Part shown: one piece after another, positions 8,191-17,400 of the stretch
Numbering within the stretch: position 1 is the stretch's first letter
Layout: every line of letters begins with the position of its first letter
Assembly: GCA_028875335.1 (NCBI GenBank)
Contig: JAPPEF010000211.1
Coordinates: 1 to 24,288 of the forward strand
DNA from: Gemmatimonadota bacterium
GTDB lineage: Bacteria; Latescibacterota; UBA2968; UBA8231
Direction of reading: 5' to 3'
DNA length: 24,288 nt
Program-made: the position numbers and the translations under genes
Notes under the pieces: generated by a model
The model's input: only the letters and a program-made list of their open reading frames with translations
What the model was told of the DNA's origin: nothing
Databases searched by the model: none

Positions 8191-9462
8191 TCAAGGCATG
8201 GGTAGCGCCGGGTTTTCCAATTCTTTCAGCAAGCGATCGTACACGGTGTTGAGCGCCTCGGCAGGTGTCGCCGTGCCCGACAAAACCATCTGGATCGCTT
8301 CGCCCCATCCATCCTGGATCTTGGTCCATTCTGGATGTTTTGGCGTCAATTGCAGCAATTCCCTTTGCGCTTGATAATTCTGCATCGGGATCGACTGGTA
8401 GTAGGGATCGTCGGCCACATTCCTCGTCATGGGCACGCCCCCTACTTCCATGTCGATCAAACGGCGATTTTCCAAGCGTTGGATAAAACGCATGAATTCA
8501 TAGCCTAGGTCTTTGTGTTGCGAAGTGGAAAACATGCCAAAGACATCGACAATGAGCAGCATCTTCCGATCTTCGCCGTCCGGGATCATCAAAGGCTCGC
8601 ATTCAACGCCCGCATCCCGGCACAACTGGTCCTGCCACGGGCCGCTGAACAACATCCCCACCTTGCCCGCAGCCATCTCGGCATAACATTCGTTGGCATT
8701 CAAATTCAGAATGCCCGGAGGCATGACTTGGTCCAAAAGGTGCATGTTGGTTAAAAACTCGACGTAAGCAATGGCTTGGGAGCTATTGATGGCTAGCTTG
8801 CCCTCTCGGTCGAAGAAGTGAGCCCCAAATCCCCACATCATGGCGATCTGATCCTGCATCAGGTGTTTCTGTCGGCCTGCGCCGATACAGAATCCATAGC
8901 GCTCGGGCGGCTGGTTGAGCGCATTCGCCAGAGCGCGGACCCCTTCCCACGTCGTCGGAGCTTCTGGCACTCCCACCTCTTGCATCCAGTCCCGGCGCAC
9001 GTAAAGCGTCCGGTTGGCCCCCACCAGCGGCACCCCGTAGGTTTTTCCCTTGTACTCGCCCGCGCTCAGGGCGACGTCGATCCACTCTGCGCGCTCGGCA
9101 GCACTCATAAAAGCATCGAGCGGCTCCAACACGCCCCGCTCCGCATATTCGGGGATCATGCCCATGAAGAGAAAACCCAGATCGGGCAGGTTGTCGCCCT
9201 GGATCATGGTATTGTAAAACGTCGGCCCTTGGTCGTAGGAGACGTATTGCTGTTCAATGGTCACGCCGGGGTGTTCCGCCTCGAACCCTTTTTTCCATAT
9301 CCCATAGGTTTCGAGTTCGGGTCCCATCCAGACGATCTTCAAGACTACGTCCCCGTCATCAGGAACGTCGGCGCAACCGGACCAGACCGCGCTGAGGAAC
9401 AGCAATATCCACGTGGAGAGGCGACGATATGATGAAAAAGTCGCGCCATTCGGAATCGTCAT
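8191..9462 (-). CDS. Extracellular sugar-binding lipoprotein of an ABC importer
   Basis: A 423-residue solute-binding protein of the family 1 type. The N-terminus has a charged stretch, a hydrophobic core STWILLFLSAVW and a lipobox-like SGC with Cys30 as the likely lipid anchor. The mature part shows typical family segments such as GIWKKGFEAEHPGVTIEQQ and TYGVPLVGANRTLYVRRDW. The frame stays open upstream to 9549, but ATG 9462 is chosen because it puts the signal peptide at the N-terminus. It is the first gene of the transporter operon and is divergent from the CBM9/PKD gene. It should bind an oligosaccharide or sugar derivative outside the inner membrane and pass it to the two permeases. The ligand cannot be predicted. 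Confidence 0.93.
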   Translation of the reverse strand: MTIPNGATFSSYRRLSTWILLFLSAVWSGCADVPDDGDVVLKIVWMGPELETYGIWKKGFEAEHPGVTIEQQYVSYDQGPTFYNTMIQGDNLPDLGFLFMGMIPEYAERGVLEPLDAFMSAAERAEWIDVALSAGEYKGKTYGVPLVGANRTLYVRRDWMQEVGVPEAPTTWEGVRALANALNQPPERYGFCIGAGRQKHLMQDQIAMMWGFGAHFFDREGKLAINSSQAIAYVEFLTNMHLLDQVMPPGILNLNANECYAEMAAGKVGMLFSGPWQDQLCRDAGVECEPLMIPDGEDRKMLLIVDVFGMFSTSQHKDLGYEFMRFIQRLENRRLIDMEVGGVPMTRNVADDPYYQSIPMQNYQAQRELLQLTPKHPEWTKIQDGWGEAIQMVLSGTATPAEALNTVYDRLLKELENPALPMP

Positions 9463-9589
9463 AAACGCATTTTCTCGCTTGGATGGATTGCGAACATTGG
9501 ATGTCGTACAATTTTCGCCAGCAGTCAAAATAGGTAGAATACTAAGCACACAACAGCAAATTGAATTTCATCTTGGAGGATCTCCCAAC
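9463..9589. promoter_or_regulatory. Divergent intergenic region with likely promoters for the transporter operon and the CBM9/PKD gene
   Basis: This 127-bp gap separates two divergent starts and must hold both promoters or leaders. For the plus strand TAGAAT (9535-9540) is a plausible -10, with a weak TTTTCG-like -35 about 17 bases upstream. For the minus strand TTGACT (9528-9523) is a good -35 match without a clear -10. GGAGGA at 9575-9580 is a strong ribosome site for ATG 9590. A shared regulator could control both sides, but I saw no clear operator palindrome. Confidence 0.4.
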
Positions 9590-10657
9590 ATGAAGCAAAA
9601 TCTGGCTGGATTCCTAGGGCTGGCTCTGCTAACCCTTGCCCCTGTACAAGCACTTGAACGCCCCGACAAAGAGTTCGCAATCTTCCAGTTCCCCCCCACT
9701 ATGATACCCCGCATTGATGGGCAGACCGACGACTGGGAGATCGTACCCGAATCCTATGTAATCGGCACTGAGGAACTCGCGGAAACCGTCAAGGGCAAGG
9801 GCACCAACCACGATTTGGAAGATCTAGACGTAGCCGTGCGAGTGGGCTGGGTCAATGGTCTGAACCGGCTCTACTTTCTCTACGAAGCCCGCGATGACTA
9901 CTGGAACATGCACTACCGTCGCGGGGACATTTTTGAAGTCGCCGTCGATGCGGACCGCTCGGGTGGTCCCAACATCAACAACCCCCAGTTGGATGAATGG
10001 GACAGCCACTTCACATTCAAAGGAGTGCACGCGCAGAACTACCACATTTTCACGCCGCCCGGCGAGGGCCGCGACTGGGCTTTCGTCTGGGGTTGCCAGC
10101 CGTGGATCGGCCGACTGCCCTACGCCAACCACGCGTACTCCTACGATTTTGCCGAGGGCGAGAGCGGCCGACTGGTGCTCGAATTTTGGATCACGCCTTT
10201 TGACTACGCCCCCTATGAAGGCCCCGAGCGAGCGGTAGTATCCAAACTGGTAGAAAATACCCTCATCGGCCTATCTTGGGCCGTGCTCGACTACGACGAA
10301 AGCAACAGTTCGTACGAGGGGTTCTGGAACCTATCCCACGAGACCCGCATGGACTCAGACGCCTCCAATTTGTGCGCCTTTCGGCTAATGCCGCTCGCGA
10401 GCCGCTTTCGCAAGCCGCTCGAAGCGGAGTGGGAATTCCACGTGCTGGATATGGACCGCAGATTGGTGGCCTTCAAAGACCTTTCCCACGGCACCATCAC
10501 TTCTTGGTCGTGGGATTTTGACGATGGCACCACCGCGGCCGAGCAACACCCCATCCACCAGTACCAAGAAGCCGGCGAATACATAGTCGTACTCACCATA
10601 CAGGGGCCAGAGGGCACGGCGCGCCGCGTCAAAGTGAGACAAGTCGTAGTGCGCTAG
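9590..10657 (+). CDS. Exported CBM9-like domain plus PKD domain protein
   Basis: A 355-residue secreted protein. ATG 9590 has a strong GGAGGA site nine bases upstream and begins a clean signal peptide (MKQNLAGFLGLALLTLAPVQA), so the frame extension to 9413 is discarded. The mature N-terminal domain opens with RIDGQTDDW (41-49) and continues with LYFLYEARDDYW and GDIFEVAVDAD (112-121), a pattern of family-9 carbohydrate-binding-like domains. The last 70-80 residues form a PKD/Ig-like domain with SWSWDFDDGTT, HQYQEAGEYIVVLTI. No catalytic motif is visible, so binding of glycan or of a cell-surface partner is the best reading. It is divergent from the sugar-binding lipoprotein and convergent with the enolase-superfamily gene, the two stops being only four bases apart. 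Confidence 0.85.
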   Translation: MKQNLAGFLGLALLTLAPVQALERPDKEFAIFQFPPTMIPRIDGQTDDWEIVPESYVIGTEELAETVKGKGTNHDLEDLDVAVRVGWVNGLNRLYFLYEARDDYWNMHYRRGDIFEVAVDADRSGGPNINNPQLDEWDSHFTFKGVHAQNYHIFTPPGEGRDWAFVWGCQPWIGRLPYANHAYSYDFAEGESGRLVLEFWITPFDYAPYEGPERAVVSKLVENTLIGLSWAVLDYDESNSSYEGFWNLSHETRMDSDASNLCAFRLMPLASRFRKPLEAEWEFHVLDMDRRLVAFKDLSHGTITSWSWDFDDGTTAAEQHPIHQYQEAGEYIVVLTIQGPEGTARRVKVRQVVVR

Positions 10658-10661
10658 CGAC

Positions 10662-11804
10662 TTAAATGTACCCAGTCGATCCATCCGGCCGCACCGGACA
10701 GGTGCGCTGCCAGTGGACGTATTTGTCTTCGCTGATGGCGTCCTCGTTTACATCAATCCCTAGGCCCGGTCGGTCGCGCAGTTCGAGGTAGCCGTCCTTG
10801 GGCAGATAAGGCTCATCTACCCAGTCCTTCCACTCGTTGCTCAAGGGCGAGATGTACTCCAGAATTTTGAAGTTGGGCGTGGCCGCCGCAAAGTGCACAT
10901 TGACCGCAGTGGCCACCGGCCCCATGGGGTTGTGCGGCGCTACGCTGACGTAGTGGGCCTCGGCAATGGCGGCGATTTTGCGCATTTCGAGCAGGCCGCC
11001 GCACACGCACACATCCGGCTGGATGATGTCCACGGCTTGGGCTGCCATCAGGTCGAGAAATTCCCAACGGGTGTACAGGCACTCGCCAGTGGCCAAGGGA
11101 ATCTGCATCTGCTGGCGCAGCCGCGCCCAAGCGGCAGTATGCTCGGGACGCAGCGGCTCCTCGTAGAAGTAGGGATCGTAGGGTGCCAGCGCATTGGCCA
11201 ACTGCAGGGCGCGGACGGGCTCGAAGATCTTGGCGTGGGGATCAAAGGCGAATTCAAAGTCCGCGGGTGCGTGCTGGCGAATCTCCTCAAAGTACTTGGC
11301 CGCCTCCGCGCAAATGCGCCCCCAGCGGGCGACGTCCGGGCTGAGGCGGAATGGACTGAGTTTGAAGGCCGTAAAACCCCACTCTTCGTTGAGGCGCAGA
11401 GCACTGTTGGCCGTCTCCTCGCCGTCGCGCCCCCCCGCCCCCTGGTACACGCGCACCCGATCGCGGCAGGAACCGCCCAGCAGCATGTACACCGGCAGGC
11501 CGGCAGCCTTGCCGGATATGTCCCACAGAGCGTGGTCAACGGCCGAACTCACCGCTAGGCCAACGCCGCCGGGAGGAAAGCGGAATTGCTGGGTGAGTTT
11601 GAGCATGATGTACTCAATGCGGCGCGGGTCTTCGCCCTTGATCATCTCGAAGATGTAATCGGCAATAGGTTCTATCGACAGATCGGGGCCAATGGAATAC
11701 GCCTCGCCCCAGCCGTGGATGCCCTCGTCTGTTTCGACCTTGATGAGCCCGCGGTTGCGGCCGCTGAATAGCCCCATGAAGGTTTTGATCGCCGTGATTT
11801 TCAT
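10662..11804 (-). CDS. Enolase-superfamily sugar-acid dehydratase, galactonate-dehydratase-like
   Basis: A 380-residue mandelate racemase/muconate lactonising enzyme-type protein expected to dehydrate an aldonic or related sugar acid to a 2-keto-3-deoxy product using Mg2+. Metal and catalytic positions are visible: Lys148 in FKLSP, Asp188 and His190 in FDPHAK, Glu215/216 in YEEPL, Glu241 in ATGECLYTR, His291 in APHNPMGP and Glu316 in ILEYISP. The Asp-x-His arrangement, in place of the Lys-x-Lys of racemases, is that of galactonate/mannonate dehydratase-type members. Exact substrate specificity is an inference. ATG 11804 has a strong AAGGAG seven bases upstream. It stands alone on this strand between two plus-strand blocks. 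Confidence 0.9.
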   Translation of the reverse strand: MKITAIKTFMGLFSGRNRGLIKVETDEGIHGWGEAYSIGPDLSIEPIADYIFEMIKGEDPRRIEYIMLKLTQQFRFPPGGVGLAVSSAVDHALWDISGKAAGLPVYMLLGGSCRDRVRVYQGAGGRDGEETANSALRLNEEWGFTAFKLSPFRLSPDVARWGRICAEAAKYFEEIRQHAPADFEFAFDPHAKIFEPVRALQLANALAPYDPYFYEEPLRPEHTAAWARLRQQMQIPLATGECLYTRWEFLDLMAAQAVDIIQPDVCVCGGLLEMRKIAAIAEAHYVSVAPHNPMGPVATAVNVHFAAATPNFKILEYISPLSNEWKDWVDEPYLPKDGYLELRDRPGLGIDVNEDAISEDKYVHWQRTCPVRPDGSTGYI

Positions 11805-11909
11805 ATTAGTCTCCTTCCCTTCGGGAAAAGTTGGTTGGGGAGTAATTACGCCCTATTTTCTCGGCAAGCAGGATGCCGATGATCTAACCTAGATTCAACT
11901 CGGGGAACA

Positions 11910-12737
11910 ATGCAATTCGTCCAATTGACCCGCGACCAGCGCAGAGCCTTTGAAGCCGACGGCTTTCTCATGGTCCCACAAGCCATTGATGCCGCCACCG
12001 TGGCCCTCCTGACCAAAGCAAGCGATCGCTTGATGAAATCGTTTCTCGACGATCCAGCAGAGATCCAGATGCAATTGCGCCAGGGCGTCGTCCAGGAGGA
12101 AGCGTTCGACCAACTCGTCTCCAACTCGGCAACCGTTCCCCTAGTGGTGCAGTTACTCTCGCCCAATATCCACCTCCACTCGGCCTCGGTGATCTACAAA
12201 AAGCCCCAAGATCCACACACCACAGAGCCGAGGCGCGGCTGGCATCGCGATATTGGCATTGCCGAAGATCTAGGACAAGCCGGCTTGCCGCGCCTCGGCG
12301 TAAAGGTGTGTTACTGCCTAACTGACTTTGCCGAACCCAACTCCGGCATGACCATGATGGCCCGCGGTACGCACCTGAATGAAACGCCCCTAACCATTCC
12401 CACGGGCGCGGTCGATCCGCCGACGGTGGTCGATCCGCTATTGCGCGCTGGCGACGCCATCCTCTTTGAAAACCGCACGTTCCACACCGCGGCCCCCAAT
12501 TTGAGCCAGCGCACCTCCAAGGTGATAATCTACGGCTACGCCTACCGCTGGATGAAAACGGATCAATACCTCGATCCACCAGACCAACGGGTATTGCAGC
12601 GGACGACCAACGACATCGACTGGCAGCTCTTGGGCGGCTATTACAACGTCGATGACCCTCCCCGCGCATTGATCGACTGGGCCGAACAGTACGGCGTCAA
12701 TCCACCCTCTGTGACCTGGACTACGGACGCTCTGTAG
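11910..12737 (+). CDS. Phytanoyl-CoA dioxygenase (PhyH) family protein
   Basis: A 275-residue Fe(II)/2-oxoglutarate-dependent oxygenase-like protein. The double-stranded beta-helix carries the metal triad His112-x-Asp114 (GWHRD) and His192 (RTFHTAAPN), with Arg201 (QRTSK) suited to bind 2-oxoglutarate. The N-terminal QLTRDQRRAFEADGFLMVPQ is typical of the family. Hydroxylation of a small organic molecule is likely; bacterial PhyH proteins have very diverse substrates and this one cannot be assigned. ATG 11910 follows CGGGGA. It is divergent from the dehydratase gene and 101 bp upstream of the propeller protein. The gap between holds a short hairpin near 11818-11830 but nothing else I can name. 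Confidence 0.92.
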   Translation: MQFVQLTRDQRRAFEADGFLMVPQAIDAATVALLTKASDRLMKSFLDDPAEIQMQLRQGVVQEEAFDQLVSNSATVPLVVQLLSPNIHLHSASVIYKKPQDPHTTEPRRGWHRDIGIAEDLGQAGLPRLGVKVCYCLTDFAEPNSGMTMMARGTHLNETPLTIPTGAVDPPTVVDPLLRAGDAILFENRTFHTAAPNLSQRTSKVIIYGYAYRWMKTDQYLDPPDQRVLQRTTNDIDWQLLGGYYNVDDPPRALIDWAEQYGVNPPSVTWTTDAL

Positions 12738-12838
12738 CAGGTCGGTAATGGGTGCGGAGAAAAGCAGGGGAAAAACTCATGCTGGGACAACCCTGCTGCC
12801 ATTAGGAGATATGCAGACGCTTCAAGAGGAGCAATAAC

Positions 12839-14296
12839 ATGACGGACGAAAAATCGGCCTTTTTGTTTATTGACGATGAGTCTATCGAAAGTCTCGACAA
12901 CGTCGCAAAAGGGGTCGTACCCGCAAAAAAGGTTTCGCCACAACCGCTGATCGAGAAGGATCAAGCCTATGAAGAGGAGTGGCTGATCGGCAGCTACATC
13001 AACGTCCTGTACGACGACGACGAGAACATCTTCAAGATGTGGTACGGCGTGGGCCGAAAATTGAGCGACGCGCGCGGCGACCAAGCGGACGGAGTGGCCT
13101 ATGCCATCTCCCAAGATGGGATCCACTGGGAAAAACCCATCCTCAACCTCTTCGAGGATGGCGGCAGCAAAGAGAATAACTTGGTCTTTCCATTTTTCAG
13201 GTGGGGAGCTGGGACCGGGGTCATGAAAGACCCCATTGAAACCGATCCGGCCAAGCGCTACAAGATGCTCTTCATGTTCCAGAGTGGCGACATGATATTC
13301 GCCGGCATTGTCCAGCCGGTCTGCGTGGCGTATTCTGCCGACGGGATCCATTGGGACGTGCCTCAACGCTGGCTCAACCCGGTCATTCCCGAGGGATCGG
13401 ATACCCATCTAGTCGCTTATTGGGATGCTAAAATCCACCGTTACGTCGTCTATCTGCGGGGCCGGCCCAACGTGCGCATCATTTGCATGGCCGAGAGCAG
13501 TGATTTTGAAAACTGGACTCCGCGCCAGATCATCGTCGCCCCCGATGAACTCGATCCCCCTCAGGACCACGAGTTTTACGGCATGAGTTCGCTGGCGTAT
13601 CGCGACTTTCGCATCGGCTTCCTGTCTGTGTTTCACACGCTCTACGAGGGGTGGATCGCCCAGAACCAGATCGAAGATTGGATGCCTGAATGGATGAACC
13701 AGATGGACATTCAGTTGACCTATTCAAAGGACGGCCGCACTTGGCATCGGGCGGGCAACCGCGAACCCATTCTGCTCTGCGGCCCCTCGGGCAGCTATGA
13801 TTGTGGATCTGTCTATCCCCCACATGCCCCTTTTGTCCTAGGCGAGGAGATCTGGGTCTATCACGGCGGCTCGAACGATCTGCACGGCGAGCCGCCGCGC
13901 GGCGGCGAGGAAACCCAGCGGGGAATCAATCTGGCGAAGATCGAAAAGGATCGACTAGTCTGTCTGAAAACAGACTCCCAAGGGATCGCGACCACGGTGC
14001 CACTGAGCATTGACCCCCACGCCTTGTGGATCAACGCCGACGCGAGCGGCGGCTCGCTGCAAGTGGAACTGGTCGATCCGTTTGACCGGGTCGTGCCGGG
14101 TTTTAGCCGCGACGACTGCATCCCCTTCTCGGGTAATGAGACAGAATACCAGATACAATGGAAAGGCGATCGGCAAGGTGCGGCCGGGAGCAAAACGGGC
14201 GGTCTCGAACAGAAGATGGTCTCACAGATGCGAGGGGGGCTCAAGGTCAAAGTGTACCTAGACCGCGCTAAACTATTCGCTCTCTATGCTTCTTAG
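12839..14296 (+). CDS. Five-bladed beta-propeller glycosidase-like protein (GH32/GH43-related fold)
   Basis: A 485-residue protein with repeated propeller blade signatures: SQDGIHWEKP (91-100), SADGIHWDVP (166-175) and SKDGRTWHRA (296-305), each an Asp-Gly-x-x-Trp element. Other blade-like stretches include FKMWYGVG and KMLFMFQSG. This pattern is common in GH32/43/68-type or GH130-like proteins of glycan loci. The catalytic acids cannot be fixed with confidence. No signal peptide is visible. A C-terminal beta-sandwich-like region (about 395-485) follows the propeller. ATG 12839 has GAGGAG 8-9 bases upstream. It lies downstream of the PhyH gene and ends 3 bp before an intergenic cassette. It could equally be a non-catalytic glycan-binding propeller. 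Confidence 0.75.
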   Translation: MTDEKSAFLFIDDESIESLDNVAKGVVPAKKVSPQPLIEKDQAYEEEWLIGSYINVLYDDDENIFKMWYGVGRKLSDARGDQADGVAYAISQDGIHWEKPILNLFEDGGSKENNLVFPFFRWGAGTGVMKDPIETDPAKRYKMLFMFQSGDMIFAGIVQPVCVAYSADGIHWDVPQRWLNPVIPEGSDTHLVAYWDAKIHRYVVYLRGRPNVRIICMAESSDFENWTPRQIIVAPDELDPPQDHEFYGMSSLAYRDFRIGFLSVFHTLYEGWIAQNQIEDWMPEWMNQMDIQLTYSKDGRTWHRAGNREPILLCGPSGSYDCGSVYPPHAPFVLGEEIWVYHGGSNDLHGEPPRGGEETQRGINLAKIEKDRLVCLKTDSQGIATTVPLSIDPHALWINADASGGSLQVELVDPFDRVVPGFSRDDCIPFSGNETEYQIQWKGDRQGAAGSKTGGLEQKMVSQMRGGLKVKVYLDRAKLFALYAS

Positions 14297-14299
14297 TAC

Positions 14300-14436
14300 C
14301 TGATGTTACGCATCGTGCTGATTATGGGCTAGGCCATAGAGATGCTTCGACTCCGCTCAGCATGACAAGAAGCCAATGTCATGCTGAGCGGAGCGAAGCA
14401 TCCCCTACCCAAACGGCTTCCTGTGCGTAATATCAG
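14300..14436. mobile_element. 137-bp MITE-like cassette, CTGATGTTACGCA termini, palindromic core type A
   Basis: It fills the gap between two convergent genes. Left terminus CTGATGTTACGCA (14300-14312) and right terminus TGCGTAATATCAG (14424-14436) are inverted copies with one mismatch. Inside is a long hairpin with arms 14341-14366 and 14378-14402, differing by a single inserted base, around an 11-bp loop. The minus-strand gene's TGA (14437-14439) directly abuts the right terminus, and the plus-strand gene's TAG ends three bases before the left one. I found no convincing target duplication (TTAGTAC against TCAGTCA). No transposase is encoded, so mobility would need enzymes supplied elsewhere. 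The hairpin could also serve as a two-way transcription stop. Confidence 0.75.
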
Positions 14437-17400
14437 TCAGTCAACGCCAAGTTCCACGCAACTAAGCCGCCCCCCTGCCAAGCTGCACACCACGCCGCTG
14501 TGGCACGGCCACAAACCGCGAATTTCCGCTTCCATCGCCACAAAACCCACGCACCTGCCGTCTGCATCGCAGGCCAGTAGCGCACCTTTTTCCACAGCTG
14601 CGACAATGTATTCCCCCACCGGGGCGATGGCCCGAATCCACTCGCCGATCTGGACGTGCCAGCGCAATTCCCCTCGGTAGCTGAAGGCGTAGAGTTCGCC
14701 AAATTCGCTGGCCGCAACCAATCCCCAAGGAAAGACGATGAGACCTACAACTTCGCCGACGATATTGACGTGCCAGACCTCGGCCCCATCCTGCGGTTTG
14801 ACCGCGTAGATCCAGCCGTCCTGCGTGCCGTAAGCAATTTCGCGCACGCCGTCTCCATCGACATCGACCAGTTGCAGATGGGTGAGGCCGATGCCGCGGC
14901 GCGGCGTAGTGGCATTGCCCTCGGAGCCGACCTCTTCAAAGGTAGTCCAGCGGAAGGACCCATCGCTATTGTGTACATTGAGTGGAGTGGAGTATTCGGT
15001 CCCCGCAATCACCTCGGCTTTGCCGTCGCCGTCCACATCCGCTGCGGCGAGCGCCGTGATCGCGTGGTAGCGCACCCACTCCGCCCACTTGGGCGTGCCA
15101 TCCGCAGCAAAGACATTTATGTACCAACCCACGGTGGACGCTATGACACTCGTGCGGCTCCGACCCTCCAGATCGGCCACGGCTAGGCCGGAGACTTTTG
15201 CACCCCACCCCGAGTCTTTCAAAGTTTTGCACCAACGCTGCTCGCCGCTGTGGCCTGCGAGTGCGGCCAGTTGACCATCGTCCGTGCCCACCAGCGCTTC
15301 CACGATTCCATCCGCGTCGATGTCGGCCAAGAGCAGGGCACTGGGCGCACTGTCTGGATCCAGCCGATGTGACCACATCGCCGCACCGTCTTCAAGCCCC
15401 AGTTGGACGACCTCTCCTTCCTCAGTGCCAGCAAGCAAAATTTCATCGTGGACCGCTACAGCACTTATCTCGGTCGGCCCCAAGTCCCGGCTCCACTTGA
15501 CGGTCCAACCACCTTCTGGCCGAAGTCGGGAAGGTTCCACCGCAGCCGAGGAAGGTTCTGGCACGACGGCGTCCAAGACGTCGCAGATGCGTTGCGCCGT
15601 TTCGCTCTGTCCCACTTGGAACGTCGCATGCAACCCGTCAAACACCTGCCAGTCCCAATCCTCGCCCTCGGCAAAGCCCAAGCGTTCAATGCCCTGCAAG
15701 GTCAAGCTATCCCCCTTTAAAGAGATCGCGAACATTTCGGCCTCAATTGCCAGCGCGCCCAGCCGGGTATGGCCGACGCCCAAAATGGTCGTCTCCTCCC
15801 CATCGCGGATCTCGACGGTCCTTTCATTTAGGCGCGCTATGCGGATGTCGGGATGCGGCGTCAGCAGATTGATATAGAAGAGATTCTCCCCCGGCTGCAT
15901 GGTGCGGGCGGCTTGCTGGTGCAGGACGTGGAGTATGTCCCCAGCGTGTGGATAGTTGGACCAGCGGCTTTTCACGTGCAAGTCGGCGACGATTTCCTGG
16001 GCCGATCCATCGGCATTGTCGATGTAGAAGTGTTCGCCCTCCTGATGCAGACATACCCTAGATCCTGTGAGTTCAGCTTCGCCCACTAAACGCCACAAGC
16101 AGTAGCAGCGGTAGTCCCCGGCCTTGGTGCATTGCAGTTGGTCGATCACCGCGAAATAGCGTCCCTTGCCCCAAAAGATATTGCGCCGCCAGTCAACTCC
16201 GTTGTACCCGGCAGCCTCGGTCTGCACCAAGCCAAGAGCAGCACTTTCGCTACGGTATTTTAGCGAGGCCAACAGCGGCATCAGCAACCCATCTCCCGGC
16301 GGCTTCAACACGCCCACGCCATCGCGGATGACGGCGATTGAGTTGTGGAATTTAGGTGCCGCCCGGATATAGTCGCCGTCCCCCAGCCAAGCTCGGTCGT
16401 TCCAAGTCAGCCGGACGATGGTATTGCTGTCTTCGTGCCCGTGACAGAATGTGCCGCTCCCTTCGAGCAACAAGTACTCACTCATCGGATCAAAGTCTCG
16501 CCGCAGCGAGAGCTTGTCGAAGTAGTCTTTTTGTGGGTCGGGCTGGTTATCAGCCGGAGCGTACGCTCGCACCCACTGCAGCGCTTTAGCCGGCAATTTC
16601 ATCGCGTATATACCGAGCAGCCCGACTGGTTCCTCGGCGACGCAATCGGCGAGCGCCAATCCATCTTCTCCCCATTCGACGCCGGCATAAAGTCCTCGCA
16701 ATACGTGTACCAGCGTCGGCCTCTTGCCCGCACCCAACCAGTTGAGGATCCACAAATGCTCGGGGTTGCGCGCATACCAAGTGGAGACCATCGGTGCCCA
16801 CAAGCGGCCTTCCCACCCCTGGGACGGAGAAAAAGGCGCGTACCCCGCAGTATCTCCGTGGTTGCTCTCGCTGCGCATATTGTCCGTAGTCACCACCGCT
16901 AGCGTACACAAGTCGGCGATGTGGCCATTCTCGATATACCCGTAGTCGTTCTTAAGCAACCCGTACGAGAGCGTCTCCTGGGGCACGAGCCAAGCGTACC
17001 CCACGCCACCGTCGTCGTTGGATCTGTAGCAATCGCTCTGGCCAGCAAAAATCCGCTCCACCACTTCCTCGGTGGAATCGAATTCGCGGATGCCGTAGCG
17101 CCTGCTCAGGTAGTTGTGGCCTGCTGCCAAGTCCAAGGCGATATAGGTGGTGTGGTTCTGGCGAATCTGGTCTGGAGGGTTGACTGTTTCCTCCATATAG
17201 AACAGACCGGCCAAGTGGCGCAGCATCTCGCCGATCATGGTCACCACCCCGCGACGGTCGGCCTCGGTGTAGAGCGGACTATCCTCGATCAGTTCCCAGA
17301 GATGGATGAGGCTGTGGAAGTGGAAAAAGCAGTGGTAGGTCTCCGGATAGTCGCGCCGCTGAGCCAGCCAGGGTTCTAGGGAACCGGCGAAGATGGCCGG

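Noticed and set aside
9463..9549. N-terminal extension of the binding lipoprotein to 9549
   Set aside because: It would place about 29 polar residues before the signal peptide and consume the divergent promoter region.
9413..9589. N-terminal extension of the CBM9/PKD gene to 9413, overlapping the binding protein
   Set aside because: ATG 9590 has a strong ribosome site and begins a classic signal peptide; the extension would bury it.
14293..14443. Target-site duplication around the 14300-14436 cassette
   Set aside because: TTAGTAC and TCAGTCA match at only four of seven positions, not enough to claim a duplication.
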